The notes below the pieces were generated by a model. The model had not been told where the DNA came from. It did no database searches and saw only the letters and a program-made list of their open reading frames with translations. A stretch of DNA of 64,000 nt from the NCBI RefSeq assembly GCF_022631235.3, contig NZ_CP093310.2:434001-498000 (forward strand), read 5' to 3'. This document shows, piece after piece, positions 54,495 through 64,000 of the stretch (position 1 is the stretch's first letter; each line of letters begins with the position of its first letter). The position numbers were made by a program, and so were the translations under genes. The DNA is from Psychrobacter raelei (GTDB taxonomy: Bacteria; Pseudomonadota; Gammaproteobacteria; Pseudomonadales; Moraxellaceae).

Positions 54495-55640
54495 ATGGAC
54501 TTTGATTTTAATGTGATTTTAGTGCCAATAACCTTAATTTTAGGGGTGGTATGGCTGCTCGATAAGCTATGGCTAAAGCAACATAAGCGTGGCGGTGGTC
54601 TGGCAGGCGGCGTTCATAGTAAAGAAAGCCAAGCTGCCCAAGCCAACCTTGCCACAAAGAAGCACGCTTATTTGACCGCTTTGGCTGAGCATAATCTTGT
54701 GCCTAAGGATAACAGCACGGTAGATGTTGATAATATTGATATCGATGATGCCCCTATGCCCGTTAAACAGGCACATAGAGAATACCGCGAAGCCAAGCGT
54801 CAGGCCAGTATCGCAACCACAGCCAATTTGCCAAAGCAGTCAAAAAATGAGAATTTCTTGGTACGCTGGGCATATGATTATTTTCCGGTGTTGGCTGCAG
54901 TATTGATTGTGCGCTCTTTTATTGTTGAGCCTTTTAATATTCCGTCATCTTCTATGGTACCGACCTTATATACCGGTGACTTTGTTGCGGTGAACAAATA
55001 CGCTTATGGTATTCGTCTGCCGCTCACTTATAATAAAGTTATTGATGTGGGTGAGCCTGAGCATGGTGATGTGGTGGTGTTTCGCTATCCACAAAACCCG
55101 AAGATTTATTACATCAAGCGTATCATTGGCTTGCCAGGTGATGAGGTCAGCTTTAGCCAAGGCAAGCTTTCAGTAAATGGCCAGGTAGTGCCGAGTGAGC
55201 CGGTTAGCTTTACGGCTGATGAAGCTATGGTTGATCAACTTTATACACCGGTGAAAGGCAGTGACCCAAGCCGTGAGTGGGATTTGTCACCACAAGATGC
55301 GGTGGCGGTGGCGCGCAATGAAGAGCAGGGTGCCCGTTATTTTCAAGAAAAGTTGGGTGAGCATCGTTATTTGCGCCGCTACTTAGCGCCTAATTTACTT
55401 GGTTCAGAATATTCTAACTTTTTACAACAGCCCATTACTCATGAAGGCAGTTGGCAAGTCAAGGTGCCTGAAGGCAACTATTTTGTGATGGGAGATAACT
55501 CAGATCGCAGTGAAGATGGTCGCTATTGGGGCTTTGTCCCTGATGAAAACCTAGCGGGTAAAGCGGTCTACGTGTGGATGCATAAAAAGCCGGGTCTAAG
55601 TAATCTACCTACCTTTAGTCATAACCGTTCTATTGATTAA
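54495..55640 (+). CDS. lepB: Signal peptidase I
   Basis: LepB cuts signal peptides from exported proteins at the outer face of the inner membrane. Two membrane helices are seen (about residues 3-22 and 124-142), then the catalytic Ser in NIPSSSMVPTLYTGD (box B), the Lys base in PKIYYIKRIIGLPGDEV (box D) and MGDNSDRSEDGRYWGFVP (box E). The 381 residues exceed E. coli LepB (324), mainly through a longer cytoplasmic loop between the helices (about 30-115). It stands between lepA and rnc. Confidence 0.96.
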   Translation: MDFDFNVILVPITLILGVVWLLDKLWLKQHKRGGGLAGGVHSKESQAAQANLATKKHAYLTALAEHNLVPKDNSTVDVDNIDIDDAPMPVKQAHREYREAKRQASIATTANLPKQSKNENFLVRWAYDYFPVLAAVLIVRSFIVEPFNIPSSSMVPTLYTGDFVAVNKYAYGIRLPLTYNKVIDVGEPEHGDVVVFRYPQNPKIYYIKRIIGLPGDEVSFSQGKLSVNGQVVPSEPVSFTADEAMVDQLYTPVKGSDPSREWDLSPQDAVAVARNEEQGARYFQEKLGEHRYLRRYLAPNLLGSEYSNFLQQPITHEGSWQVKVPEGNYFVMGDNSDRSEDGRYWGFVPDENLAGKAVYVWMHKKPGLSNLPTFSHNRSID

Positions 55641-55786
55641 TCAAGTCTAGAGGTTGATCGATAGAGCGACTGATTTTTAATTTATTTTTTCACTTTATTC
55701 AACAAGTGCTGCTGTATTTAATCCAAATTTTTATAAGTTTATATAAAAGCTTGAGAGAATAACGGCGGCTAACGTGCCTAATTAAT

Positions 55787-56608
55787 ATGCCAAAAGTTTT
55801 TAGAAAAGCCAGTGGTGATAACAGTAAGATGACAGAAACGGCTGAAATAGCCCATACGAGCAAGCAGTCGCCCAAACAGCGCTATACCAGCTTTGAGCTG
55901 GGACTGCTAAGCTTACAAAAACAGCTCGGTTATAGCTTTAACGACACCAGTTTGGCTAAGCTTGCACTGACGCACCGCTCTTTTGATGGCAAAATAAACT
56001 ACGAGCGTTTGGAGTTTTTAGGCGATGCCCTGTTAGGGATGATTATCGGTGAAGCTTTGTACTATCAGTACCCCAAACAAGATGAAGGCCGTTTGACTCG
56101 CATGCGTGCCACTTTGGTGCGCCAAGAATCCTTGGTAGTCGTGGCACAAAAGCTTAACTTATCGTCGTATTTGATATTGGGTGTGGGTGAGCGAAAAGGC
56201 GGTGGCCGAGAGCGTGCCTCAATTTTGGCAGATACGGTGGAGTCTTTAATTGGCGCCATTTATTTAGACAGTCAAAGCGTGGATACGGTCAAAGCCTGTG
56301 TGCTAGATTGGTTTGCGGAGCTGATAGACAACGTCAATGATCAACGCGTGCTAAAAGATGCCAAAAGCCGGCTACAAGAATGGTTACAAGGCTATAAGTT
56401 TGAGCTGCCCAATTATGACTTGCTCGAGACGCAAGGCAATGCGCCCAACCAAGTATTTATTGTGCGCTGTGAGGTAGATGTACCGCACACTACGCCCATT
56501 GTAGAGTCTGGTGAAAGCCGCCGAATTGCGGAACAAAAGACGGCTGAAAAAATGATTAATCAGCTCAATAAATTGGTTAACGACCGCATTATTAAAGTCA
56601 AAGCTTAG
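55787..56608 (+). CDS. rnc: Ribonuclease III
   Basis: RNase III cuts double-stranded RNA, including rRNA precursors. The catalytic signature is ERLEFLGDALLGMIIGEALY, with the second acidic site in ILADTVESLIGAIYLD (metal-binding Asp and Glu), and a C-terminal dsRNA-binding domain (about residues 195-265; LQEWLQGYKFELPNY...SRRIAEQKTAEKMINQL). The 273 residues include about 38 extra at the N-terminus compared with E. coli (226). An in-frame ATG at 55829 would shorten this. era follows, the classic rnc-era order. Confidence 0.96.
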   Translation: MPKVFRKASGDNSKMTETAEIAHTSKQSPKQRYTSFELGLLSLQKQLGYSFNDTSLAKLALTHRSFDGKINYERLEFLGDALLGMIIGEALYYQYPKQDEGRLTRMRATLVRQESLVVVAQKLNLSSYLILGVGERKGGGRERASILADTVESLIGAIYLDSQSVDTVKACVLDWFAELIDNVNDQRVLKDAKSRLQEWLQGYKFELPNYDLLETQGNAPNQVFIVRCEVDVPHTTPIVESGESRRIAEQKTAEKMINQLNKLVNDRIIKVKA

Positions 56609-56646
56609 CTTAGGCTGACTTGATAAAAATCCTCTATTCTTCCTAA

Positions 56647-56682
56647 TTTTATTTTTTATAAATCTTTTATTTTTTATAAATC
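56647..56682. repeat. 18-bp tandem duplication between rnc and era
   Basis: TTTTATTTTTTATAAATC occurs twice in direct succession without mismatch. Confidence 0.9.
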
Positions 56683-56745
56683 AACTCACATTCAAAGCGC
56701 CACTAATATAGCGCTTTTATATAACGACATCGGATAAACAGATAT

Positions 56746-57765
56746 ATGGCAAATGCACCACAAGACAATCAAGACATCACTCCTGAAACAAATTTGGGGA
56801 CAGATAACTTACTAGACAGCTTTTTTGGCGACGACAATGCCCTGCCAGAAGATTACCGCGCAGGCTATGTGGCCATCGTGGGCCGTCCAAACGTCGGCAA
56901 ATCAACGCTAATGAACCACATGTTGGGTCAAAAGCTATCTATTACTTCGCGTAAGCCGCAAACAACCCGTCATCGTATTCATGGCATCTTATCTCATGAA
57001 GATATGCAAGCGGTGTTTGTCGATACTCCAGGTATTCACAGCAATGAAGTCCGCTTGATTAATGAGCGTATGAATAAAGCTGCTTTTTCTGCGTTGGTGG
57101 ACGTTGACTTAGTATTGTTCGTGGTAGATGGTGATCAGTGGCGTGAAGATGACTTATTGACCTTAGAGAAGATTGGTGAGACCGATACGCCTGTGGTACT
57201 GGTGATTAACAAGGCGGATACCATTAAAGATAAAGGCTCAATTCTGCCACTTATTGAAACCTATCATGAAAACTTTGATTTTGCAGATATTGTTCCGGTT
57301 TCTGCCTTAAAGAACCAAAACCTAGAGCGTTTGCAGCAAGTGATCCGCTCACATCTGCCTCAAGGCGCACCCATTTATGACACTGAGCAAATCACCGATC
57401 GCAGTGAGCGCTTTTTGGCCAGCGAAATCATTCGTGAAAAAATCATGCGTCAGTCAGGTGATGAAGTACCTTATGATTTAACGGTACAAATTGACGAATT
57501 CAAAGATGAGCCGGCGCACATTGATCCAAAAACTGGCCGTAAGCGCAAAGCGGTAACCTTTATTGATGCCACTATTTTTGTTGAACGTAATGGCCAAAAA
57601 GCCATTATCATTGGTGATAAAGGCAGCCGCATTAAACAAGTGGGTACAGCCGCTCGTGAAGATATGGAAGCTTTGTTTGAGCGCAAAATTATGCTTAACT
57701 TGTGGGTAAAAGTGAAGCAAGGCTGGTCAGATGATGCGCGTGCGCTCAGCAGCTTAGGGTACTAA
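56746..57765 (+). CDS. era: GTPase Era
   Basis: Era binds the 3' end of 16S rRNA and is needed for 30S maturation. G motifs: GRPNVGKSTLMN (G1), TTRHRIHGI (G2), VDTPGIH (G3), NKADTI (G4) and SALKNQN (G5). The KH domain at the end shows IIGDKGSRIKQVGTAAREDMEALFERKIMLNLWVKVKQGW. At 339 residues it is about 38 longer than E. coli Era (301) owing to an acidic N-terminal extension (NQDITPETNLGTDNLLDSFF). recO follows after about 90 bases. Confidence 0.97.
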   Translation: MANAPQDNQDITPETNLGTDNLLDSFFGDDNALPEDYRAGYVAIVGRPNVGKSTLMNHMLGQKLSITSRKPQTTRHRIHGILSHEDMQAVFVDTPGIHSNEVRLINERMNKAAFSALVDVDLVLFVVDGDQWREDDLLTLEKIGETDTPVVLVINKADTIKDKGSILPLIETYHENFDFADIVPVSALKNQNLERLQQVIRSHLPQGAPIYDTEQITDRSERFLASEIIREKIMRQSGDEVPYDLTVQIDEFKDEPAHIDPKTGRKRKAVTFIDATIFVERNGQKAIIIGDKGSRIKQVGTAAREDMEALFERKIMLNLWVKVKQGWSDDARALSSLGY

Positions 57766-57852
57766 TACTGAGCCTGAGCCAAGTGGCGATCACTATCAAG
57801 ACAGGTGCGTTAAGGGTGTGCTTAGTTAGTCAGTTTTTTGAGGATGACAGCC

Positions 57853-58560
57853 ATGCGTAATGAACCCCTACAAGCGTATAGCTTACATCAGCGGCCCTTT
57901 CAAGAAAAACGCAGCATTTATTATCTGTTGACAAAAGAGCATGGTGTTTTGCATGGGGTGGCCAAAAAGGGTATCCCGCAGTTTGTGCCTTTAACGCTCT
58001 TTGCTAGCGGAAAAAAATCCTTAAAAACCCTGCAGCAAGTACACATTGCTGAGTCTGTGCCAAGTCTCATGGGTCAGCAGCAATATGCTGCTTTGTATGT
58101 GAATGAGATTACCCTTAAGCTCTTGCCCGTTGAAGACAGTGTGCCGATTATTTATGAGCAATATAGCCAGACCATGCGGCAATTACAGGGTGTACTTAGT
58201 AGAGATGACTTAAAGATGGTGCTGCGCGCCTACGAGCAGGTTTTATTTAATGAGCTAGGCTTTGCCATTGATTTGGATCAAGACTGTGATCAATACCCCA
58301 TTGAGGCTGAGCCGCTATACCGTTTTGCCCCAGACAGGGGGTGGGTCAAGCAGCTTGAGTCTGATGAAAACTTAGACTGCGCTCATATCAAGGCATCATC
58401 TGCACTGCTAGGGCGATCTATTATCGCCATGCGCTCAGGAATAACCACCCATACTGTCAATGATTGGTCACAAATCCATCGCCAATTAATTGACCACCTT
58501 TTTGACTATCAGCCGCTGCAAAGTCGTATACTTTGGCAGCAGTTTTTTCGTTATCAATAA
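57853..58560 (+). CDS. recO: DNA repair protein RecO
   Basis: RecO works with RecR to load RecA on SSB-coated DNA. The 235-residue protein has the N-terminal OB fold (AYSLHQRPFQEKRSIYYLLTKEHGVLHGVAKKG) and a helical C-terminal domain (LYVNEITLKLLPVEDSVPIIYEQYSQTMRQL; ELGFAIDLDQDCD). No zinc-finger cysteines are obvious, as in other gamma-proteobacterial RecO proteins. The ATG at 57853 has GAGG nine bases upstream; the frame could begin at TTG 57838. It is the usual neighbour of era and pdxJ. Confidence 0.93.
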   Translation: MRNEPLQAYSLHQRPFQEKRSIYYLLTKEHGVLHGVAKKGIPQFVPLTLFASGKKSLKTLQQVHIAESVPSLMGQQQYAALYVNEITLKLLPVEDSVPIIYEQYSQTMRQLQGVLSRDDLKMVLRAYEQVLFNELGFAIDLDQDCDQYPIEAEPLYRFAPDRGWVKQLESDENLDCAHIKASSALLGRSIIAMRSGITTHTVNDWSQIHRQLIDHLFDYQPLQSRILWQQFFRYQ

Positions 58561-58660
58561 GTCACAGTTTCTCATATTGCCTGTACTTGCAAAAGGGTAA
58601 GTGTTAGGCAATAAAGGCATATTACAGCCACTTATTGCTTTTTTTATAGGGTGATATCTT

Positions 58661-59428
58661 ATGACTACTCGTACTCAATCTACGGCATCTCGACCTTTAT
58701 TAGGCGTTAATATTGATCATGTGGCCACTTTGCGTCAAGCACGCGGCGTGGCTTATCCTGATCCTGTTGAAGCTGCTTTATTGTGTGAAAAAGCAGGTGC
58801 TGATGGTATTACCTTGCATTTGCGAGAAGACAGACGTCACATTCAAGATGCCGATGTTTACCGCATGAGACCTTTGTTAACCACACGCATGAATTTAGAG
58901 ATGGCCACTACCCAAGAGATGCTAAGCATTGCGTTAGAGGTCAAGCCGCAATGGGTCTGTTTGGTACCTGAAAAGCGTGAAGAGCTGACGACAGAAGGTG
59001 GCCTAGATGTCGCCGCTCAAGTAGATGGCCTAAAGCATTATGTGGCGTCTTTGCAACAAAATGGCACAAAAGTGTCTTTGTTTATAGACCCTGAGCCCAT
59101 TCAAATTGATGCAGCTATTGCTTGTGGCGCTGATGCCATTGAGCTGCATACTGGCCAGTATTCAGAAGCCACGCTTACGAGTGAGCCGTCAACCCAAAAA
59201 GAGTTGCTGAGAATTCAGCAAGCCACAGCTTATGCTTTAGCCGCTAATGATAAATTAATTGTTAACGCAGGCCATGGCTTGACGCGAGATAACGTGGGTC
59301 CTATTGCTGCCATTGACGGTATTTACGAGTTGAACATAGGTCATGCCCTAATTGCAGACAGCGTATTTATGGGGCTTGAGAGCGCTGTCAAAGCCATGAA
59401 GCAGGCCATAGAAGCCGGTCATAAATGA
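58661..59428 (+). CDS. pdxJ: Pyridoxine 5'-phosphate synthase
   Basis: PdxJ condenses 1-deoxyxylulose 5-phosphate with aminoacetone 3-phosphate to pyridoxine phosphate, the final ring-forming step of vitamin B6 synthesis. TIM-barrel segments: [98 protein letters not shown] and the phosphate site [12 protein letters not shown]...[17 protein letters not shown]. Length 255 compared with 243 in E. coli. It ends the lepA-to-pdxJ cluster. Confidence 0.97.
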   Translation: MTTRTQSTASRPLLGVNIDHVATLRQARGVAYPDPVEAALLCEKAGADGITLHLREDRRHIQDADVYRMRPLLTTRMNLEMATTQEMLSIALEVKPQWVCLVPEKREELTTEGGLDVAAQVDGLKHYVASLQQNGTKVSLFIDPEPIQIDAAIACGADAIELHTGQYSEATLTSEPSTQKELLRIQQATAYALAANDKLIVNAGHGLTRDNVGPIAAIDGIYELNIGHALIADSVFMGLESAVKAMKQAIEAGHK

Positions 59429-59481
59429 ACAGTACAGTAAGAATGGACTAAGACAAAAGTAGACAAAAAAAGAGCGATCCT

Positions 59482-60081
59482 TTATGGGCAGCCAGTCTTT
59501 TTAAAGCGATAAGGCTTGAATCGATGGTTGCCTTGTTGGTTTATTGATATCTGATACATGTTTTGCTTATTACCATTATTAGGACAGTACTTTATGTGAC
59601 CAAAATGTCCGCGTGGTAATCCGCTATCACCAAAGAACTTAATATAGTGACGCCGCCCTGCATTAAGATACACCCGCCCATAATTTAAATTCAAAGCTTG
59701 CTTTAACAAGAGCTGATCTGCTTGCAAGTCAAATTTATGATTGTCATCACTGTCGCTAAAGACCAGTAAATAGTGAGCGGCTTGTTTGTGACACACTTGA
59801 TGAATATCGGCCAAACACATCACTGTATTGGTGCGCTGGGTGAAGCTGTGAGCTTTAGCAACACGAAAAGTATTGATAATATCAGATCGTATCTTATGTG
59901 CTTCCCATCTTTGCTGAGCGGTAACAAAGGAGGGTAGGGCTATTGAGCTGATAGTGGCTAATATGAGCACTGAAATTATGGCCTCAATTAACGTGAAGCC
60001 GGATTGATAAATAGGCAGATTATTTGAAGCTTTTATAACATGATCAAAGCCATTTATCGAAGCATTCTTAAGATGGCTCAT
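59482..60081 (-). CDS. Prepilin-type pseudopilin, GspH/FimT-like
   Basis: The protein has a class III prepilin signal, QSGFTLIEAIISVLILATISSIALPSF, with cleavage after Gly and the conserved Glu at +5. After the helix comes a GspH/FimT-like pilin domain with two Cys near MCLADIHQVCHKQ and two near the C-terminus (HIKYCPNNG; KKTGCP), suggesting two disulfides. The ATG at 60081 has AAAGGG about nine bases upstream and gives 199 residues with a 28-residue leader; the open frame reaches 60135, giving an even longer leader. It is alone here, with no pilus or type II secretion genes nearby, and convergent with pdxJ. Confidence 0.82.
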   Translation of the reverse strand: MSHLKNASINGFDHVIKASNNLPIYQSGFTLIEAIISVLILATISSIALPSFVTAQQRWEAHKIRSDIINTFRVAKAHSFTQRTNTVMCLADIHQVCHKQAAHYLLVFSDSDDNHKFDLQADQLLLKQALNLNYGRVYLNAGRRHYIKFFGDSGLPRGHFGHIKYCPNNGNKQNMYQISINQQGNHRFKPYRFKKTGCP

Positions 60082-60566
60082 ATGGCTTAGCCCTTTAATA
60101 TATTGAGTTTTGAGCCAATCATAATTTAAGTCCATTATAATGCTAAGGTAATAGAATATATCCTATTGTCAAATTTTGTTACATTTGGTGAAAAACTTAG
60201 CGTTTAGGATAGAACTCTCGCACTTAATGTATTAGAATTGGTTTCAATGAATTGTGTATCACATTTAGTTGTATCTAATTACATATCATTTAATCACATC
60301 ACTAGAACGTTTAGTTAAGTAATTATCATTTTCTTTTAGCAGTATTTTTTAGAAAAAATTACAATGTAACGGTGCGTTTTTTTGTGTGATTATCATGTGT
60401 ACTAGATGGCTGGGTCACAAAAATATGTTGTAACTTATTTAATTTATATATAAGCTATTATGCGAAAGTATAAATTAGTATCCGGCTTTTCTTTGATAAG
60501 TTAGGGTATATATATTAGAGATATTAAGTGTTTTTTGCACACAAACCGTCCCTTTGGAGGAAGTTT
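60082..60566. other. Divergent AT-rich region upstream of the OmpA-like gene
   Basis: About 430-485 very AT-rich bases that should contain the strong ompA promoter and long leader. A GGAGGAAG ribosome site ends it. I could not fix a clear -35/-10 pair. A match to the outer IS end (TTAGAATTGGT) at 60232 is probably chance. Confidence 0.4.
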
Positions 60567-61778
60567 ATGAAACTTAACAAAATTAATCTAGCAATCCTAG
60601 CTGCTGCTGTTGCTGCACCAGTTATGGCTACTGCTGGTGTAACTGTAAGTCCACTATTACTGGGTTATCACTACAGTGAAGCTAACAAAACTCAAGAAAA
60701 ACAAGGTGAGTTGTTCGGCGCACAAGGTAACGCCGGTGATTTTAAAAATGCTGACGACACCAAAGGTGGCGTAGCTCAAGAAGACGGTTTATACACTGGT
60801 GCCGCTATTGGTATCGAACTAACCCCTTCTACTCAGTTCCAAGTTGAATACGGTGTTTCTAACACTGATGCACAAATCGGCGACACCAAAGTTGGCGATA
60901 TGGAACAAGAAATGATCTCTGGTAACTTCCTAGTGGGCTTTGATCAGTTCACAGGCTACCGTGACACAGCTTTCCGTCCATACGCTCTAATTGGTGCTGG
61001 TCAGTCTAAACTTAAATATGACAGCGACAACAGCAACCGTAAAGCAGAAACCAAAGACACTATCGGTAACCTAGGTCTAGGTGCTATGTATCGCATCAAT
61101 GACGCATTAAGCCTACGTGGTGAAGCGCGTGCGATTCATAACTTCGACAACAACTGGTGGGAAGGTATGGCTCTTGCTGGTCTAGAAGTTGTTCTAGGCG
61201 GTCACTTAGCACCTGCAGTAGTAGCACCACCACAAGCCACCGTTGAACCAACTCCAGTTATCGTTGTTGAAGCAGACCAAGACAGCGACAATGATGGCGT
61301 AATCGACAGACTAGATCAGTGCCCTAACACGCCAGTTAACACCGTTGTTGACGAAAACGGCTGCCCAGTACAAGTTCAGATCGACGACGAACTGAAAATG
61401 GAACTACGTGTATTCTTCGATAACGACAAATCAGTTATCAAAGAGCAGTACAAACCAGAAATCGCTAAAGTAGCTGAAAAAATGCGTGAGTATCCAAACT
61501 CATCAGCTAGCATCGAAGGTCACGCTTCAAAAACTGGCCCATCAGCTCGCTACAACCAGCGTCTATCTGAAGCCCGTGCTATCGCTGTTAAGACAATGCT
61601 AACCAACGAATTTGGTGTTGCTCCTAACCGTCTAAGCACAGTTGGTTACGGTTATGACCGTCCAATCGCACCAAACGACACTGAAGAAGGTCGTGCAATG
61701 AACCGTCGTGTATATGCTGTTATCACTGGTAACAAAACCATGACTGTTGATCAAACTAAAGACATGAACGTTCAATAG
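60567..61778 (+). CDS. OmpA family outer-membrane protein
   Basis: The 403-residue protein has a Sec signal peptide (KLNKINLAILAAAVAAPVMATA), an eight-strand beta-barrel region (about residues 25-215), a calcium-binding TSP3-like segment (DQDSDNDGVIDRLDQCPNTP) and an OmpA C-terminal peptidoglycan-binding domain (VFFDNDKSVIKEQYKPEIAKVAEKM, then IEGHASKTGPSARYNQRLSEARA and GYGYDRPIAPNDTEEGRAMNRRV). It anchors the outer membrane to peptidoglycan. Codon use is strongly biased, as expected for an abundant porin-like protein. The ATG at 60567 follows GGAGG; the longer frame upstream is not used. Similar to OmpA/Omp38-type proteins of Moraxellaceae. Confidence 0.93.
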   Translation: MKLNKINLAILAAAVAAPVMATAGVTVSPLLLGYHYSEANKTQEKQGELFGAQGNAGDFKNADDTKGGVAQEDGLYTGAAIGIELTPSTQFQVEYGVSNTDAQIGDTKVGDMEQEMISGNFLVGFDQFTGYRDTAFRPYALIGAGQSKLKYDSDNSNRKAETKDTIGNLGLGAMYRINDALSLRGEARAIHNFDNNWWEGMALAGLEVVLGGHLAPAVVAPPQATVEPTPVIVVEADQDSDNDGVIDRLDQCPNTPVNTVVDENGCPVQVQIDDELKMELRVFFDNDKSVIKEQYKPEIAKVAEKMREYPNSSASIEGHASKTGPSARYNQRLSEARAIAVKTMLTNEFGVAPNRLSTVGYGYDRPIAPNDTEEGRAMNRRVYAVITGNKTMTVDQTKDMNVQ

Positions 61779-61806
61779 AATCTTGTCTATGTTTTAGTAG
61801 TTATTT

Positions 61807-61838
61807 AAAAAAAAGCTGCCACATTGGTGGCTTTTTTT
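61807..61838 (+). terminator. Intrinsic terminator of the ompA-like gene
   Basis: AAAAGC-GCCAC and GGTGGC-TTTT arms pair around ATT (with a CT bulge) and run into T. Confidence 0.78.
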
Positions 61839-61978
61839 GTTTTATATTATGAGTAACCTCTTCATTTTTCTTAAAGCATTTTTAAAATCAGTTTATTAAC
61901 TGTTATATAATAATGCTATACTGCAGCGGTGAAAAAGAGTTACTGGTTATTACCCGAAAAATATTGAGTCTTTAAAAT

Positions 61979-63826
61979 ATGTCTAACGAAATACAAAACT
62001 TACGCAATATCGCTATCATAGCGCACGTCGATCATGGTAAAACTACCTTAGTTGATAAACTATTACATCAATCTGGTACTTTTGGTGACCGTGCAAATAT
62101 TGCGGAACGCGCAATGGATTCAGGCGCAATTGAGCAAGAACGTGGTATTACGATTCTTGCCAAGAACACAGCCATTAAATGGCAGCATCCCACAAATGGT
62201 ATTGAATACCGCATTAATATTGTAGATACCCCAGGTCACGCCGATTTCGGTGGTGAAGTTGAGCGTGTTATGTCTATGGTTGACTGTGTACTATTGGTAG
62301 TAGATGCTATCGATGGCCCTATGCCACAAACTCGCTTCGTAACTCAAAAGGCATTCGAACAAGGTTTGAAGCCAATCGTTGTAATTAATAAAATTGACCG
62401 TCCAGGCTCACGTCCTGATTGGGTAATGGATCAAATATTCGATTTGTTTGACAATCTAGGTGCCACTGACGAACAGTTAGATTTCCATGTGGTTTATGCC
62501 TCAGCACTAAATGGTATCGCTGGTTTAAGTCCTGATAACCTTGCTGATGACATGACGCCATTATTTGAGACCATTGTTGATGTGGTAGAGCCACCTCAAG
62601 TGGATGCTGACGCACCATTTCGTATGCAAATCTCAAGCCTTGATTACAACAGCTTCGTTGGTGTAATTGGTATTGGTCGTATTGAGCGTGGTCGTATTTC
62701 AACCAACACACCAGTTACTGTGGTTGATAAAGACGGCAATACTCGTAACGGTCGTATTCTAAAAATCATGGGCTACCATGGTCTAGATCGTATTGATGTT
62801 GATGATGCTCAAGCTGGTGATATCGTATGTATTACAGGTATTGACGCGTTAAACATCTCAGATACCATCTGTGATCCTAGCCATGTAGAAGCATTACCAC
62901 CATTAACCGTGGATGAGCCTACAGTTTCTATGACTTTCCAAGTCAACAACTCTCCATTTGCCGGTCGTGAAGGTAAATTTGTGACCTCACGTAATATTCG
63001 TGAGCGTTTAGAGCGTGAGTTGATTCATAACGTAGCATTACGTGTGGAAGATACTGAATCAGCTGAGAAGTTTAAAGTTTCTGGTCGTGGTGAGCTTCAT
63101 TTATCTGTATTGATTGAAAACATGCGCCGTGAAGGTTTTGAGCTTGGTGTGTCTCGTCCAGAAGTTATCGTAAAAGAAGTAGACGGTAAACTACAAGAGC
63201 CCTATGAAAACGTTATTTTTGATGTAGAAGAACAGCATCAAGGTGCTATCATGGAGCAAGTAGGTCTACGTAAGGGCGAAATGACTGACATGCAATTAGA
63301 CGGCAAAGGTCGTATGCGTATTGAAGCAGTTATGCCTGCTCGTGGCCTAATTGGCTTCCGCTCAGAGTTCTTAACCTTGACTTCAGGTACAGGTATTCTC
63401 ACCTCAAGTTTCTCACATTACGGTCCACAAAAGATCGGTGAAGTGGGTGGCCGCACTAACGGTGTACTGGTTTCAATGGCGAACGGTGTTTGCTTAGGTT
63501 ACGCACTATTTAACCTACAAAAACGCGGTAAACTATTTGCTGAACCTCAGCTTGAAGTTTATGAAGGTATGATTGTTGGTTTAAACTCACGCAGTGATGA
63601 CATGGTAGTAAACCCAACCACGGCTAAACAGTTAACCAACGTACGTGCCAGTGGTACTGACGAAGCATTGACTTTGGTACCTGCTATTAAGTTTACCTTA
63701 GAGCAAGCACTTGAGTTTATTGAAGATGATGAATTGGTTGAAGTAACGCCAAAGTCTATTCGTTTACGTAAGAAATATTTGTCTGAAAGTGAGCGTAAGC
63801 GTCACGGCCGTAAAAAAGAGAAATAA
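61979..63826 (+). CDS. typA: Translational GTPase TypA (BipA)
   Basis: TypA/BipA is a ribosome-binding GTPase needed for 50S assembly and growth at low temperature. The 615-residue protein shows [16 protein letters not shown] (G1), the [12 protein letters not shown] switch, [15 protein letters not shown] (G3), [13 protein letters not shown] (G4) and SALNG (G5), then domains resembling EF-G with [18 protein letters not shown] and the TypA C-terminal domain ending [18 protein letters not shown]. Length is close to E. coli BipA (607). A cold-growth role would suit the presumed host. A terminator follows at 63943. Confidence 0.97.
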   Translation: MSNEIQNLRNIAIIAHVDHGKTTLVDKLLHQSGTFGDRANIAERAMDSGAIEQERGITILAKNTAIKWQHPTNGIEYRINIVDTPGHADFGGEVERVMSMVDCVLLVVDAIDGPMPQTRFVTQKAFEQGLKPIVVINKIDRPGSRPDWVMDQIFDLFDNLGATDEQLDFHVVYASALNGIAGLSPDNLADDMTPLFETIVDVVEPPQVDADAPFRMQISSLDYNSFVGVIGIGRIERGRISTNTPVTVVDKDGNTRNGRILKIMGYHGLDRIDVDDAQAGDIVCITGIDALNISDTICDPSHVEALPPLTVDEPTVSMTFQVNNSPFAGREGKFVTSRNIRERLERELIHNVALRVEDTESAEKFKVSGRGELHLSVLIENMRREGFELGVSRPEVIVKEVDGKLQEPYENVIFDVEEQHQGAIMEQVGLRKGEMTDMQLDGKGRMRIEAVMPARGLIGFRSEFLTLTSGTGILTSSFSHYGPQKIGEVGGRTNGVLVSMANGVCLGYALFNLQKRGKLFAEPQLEVYEGMIVGLNSRSDDMVVNPTTAKQLTNVRASGTDEALTLVPAIKFTLEQALEFIEDDELVEVTPKSIRLRKKYLSESERKRHGRKKEK

Positions 63827-63942
63827 TTCAGTAACTTATCTGGGTTATTAAAAATGCATTAGTATAAAAGTGTGATTTGGTTTTATTTTTTGCGATAAAA
63901 ATGAAGAAAAATTTTACATTTTGACTACTGAACCGCATTTTC

Positions 63943-63985
63943 AAAAGGTTAATATAGGCGCAATGTCTATGTTAACCTTTTTTTA
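63943..63985 (+). terminator. Intrinsic terminator of typA
   Basis: AAAAGGTTAA with inner ATAG pairs with CTAT and TTAACCTTTT, followed by seven T. Confidence 0.82.
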
Positions 63986-64000
63986 TTATGTATTAATAAA

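Noticed and set aside
60232..60243. Match to the outer inverted repeat of the IS (TTAGAATTGGT) before the OmpA-like gene
   Set aside because: Only 11 bases match in an AT-rich region and there is no second end or transposase remnant nearby.

Overview
This window looks like a core chromosomal segment of a gamma-proteobacterium of the family Moraxellaceae, most likely Psychrobacter or a close relative. The evidence is gene content and protein character read by eye: a short AccA of the Moraxellaceae type, an Acinetobacter-like RpoH core, the lptM-lysA-dapF-xerC order, moderate GC and AT-rich spacers. No database search was possible, so the genus is an inference.

Layout. 1-3947: cytochrome bd oxidase locus, with the start of cydD (exporter) diverging from cydA-cydB-cydX. 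4137-8164: hemL, ppx, accA. 8346-9464: a complete IS630-type insertion sequence whose transposase is split by an apparent programmed -1 frameshift site. 9716-9925: cold-shock protein with its own promoter and long leader. 10251-13758: an FdhF/YdeP-type molybdopterin oxidoreductase with its sulfurtransferase FdhD. 13835-17273: tilS, proC, yggT. 17510-17815: tRNA-Ser(GCT) and tRNA-Arg(ACG). 18048-20830: RDD membrane protein, hemerythrin-like protein, Old Yellow Enzyme. 20949-27051 (minus strand): coaX, rsfS, nadD, pta, ackA. 27566-31465: lptM, lysA, dapF, xerC. 31572-32456: nitrilase-superfamily amidase. 32963-35601: rpoN, hpf. 35838-38171 (minus): thiS, DUF423 protein, rpoH, TusA-like protein. 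38544-43041: BepA-type protease, yqeY, rpsU, two lipoproteins, one of them a c-type cytochrome. 43334-50077: tsaD, crcB, metR-like regulator, dicarboxylate symporter, TSUP permease, nhaA. 50219-52189: two lipoproteins, RNase P RNA, a CAT-anticodon tRNA. 52534-59428: the lepA-lepB-rnc-era-recO-pdxJ cluster. 59482-63826: an orphan pseudopilin, an OmpA-like porin and typA.

How the parts fit. Most genes are housekeeping: respiration at low oxygen (cyd), haem (hemL), fatty acids (accA), acetate overflow (pta-ackA), lysine and peptidoglycan precursors (lysA, dapF), cofactors (nadD, coaX, pdxJ, thiS), translation and ribosome control (tilS, tsaD, rsfS, hpf, rpsU, lepA, typA, rnpB, rnc, era) and two alternative sigma factors (rpoN, rpoH). 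Envelope functions are LptM, BepA, MliC, OmpA and LepB.

I see no CRISPR array, prophage, toxin-antitoxin pair or defence island, and no clearly new multi-gene system. The observations most worth a second look are a recurring pattern of 15-19 bp tandem duplications confined to spacers, the IS frameshift window, an 84-residue acidic extension on RpoH and on a smaller scale on other conserved proteins, the small cydX gene, and several RNA-level control structures.
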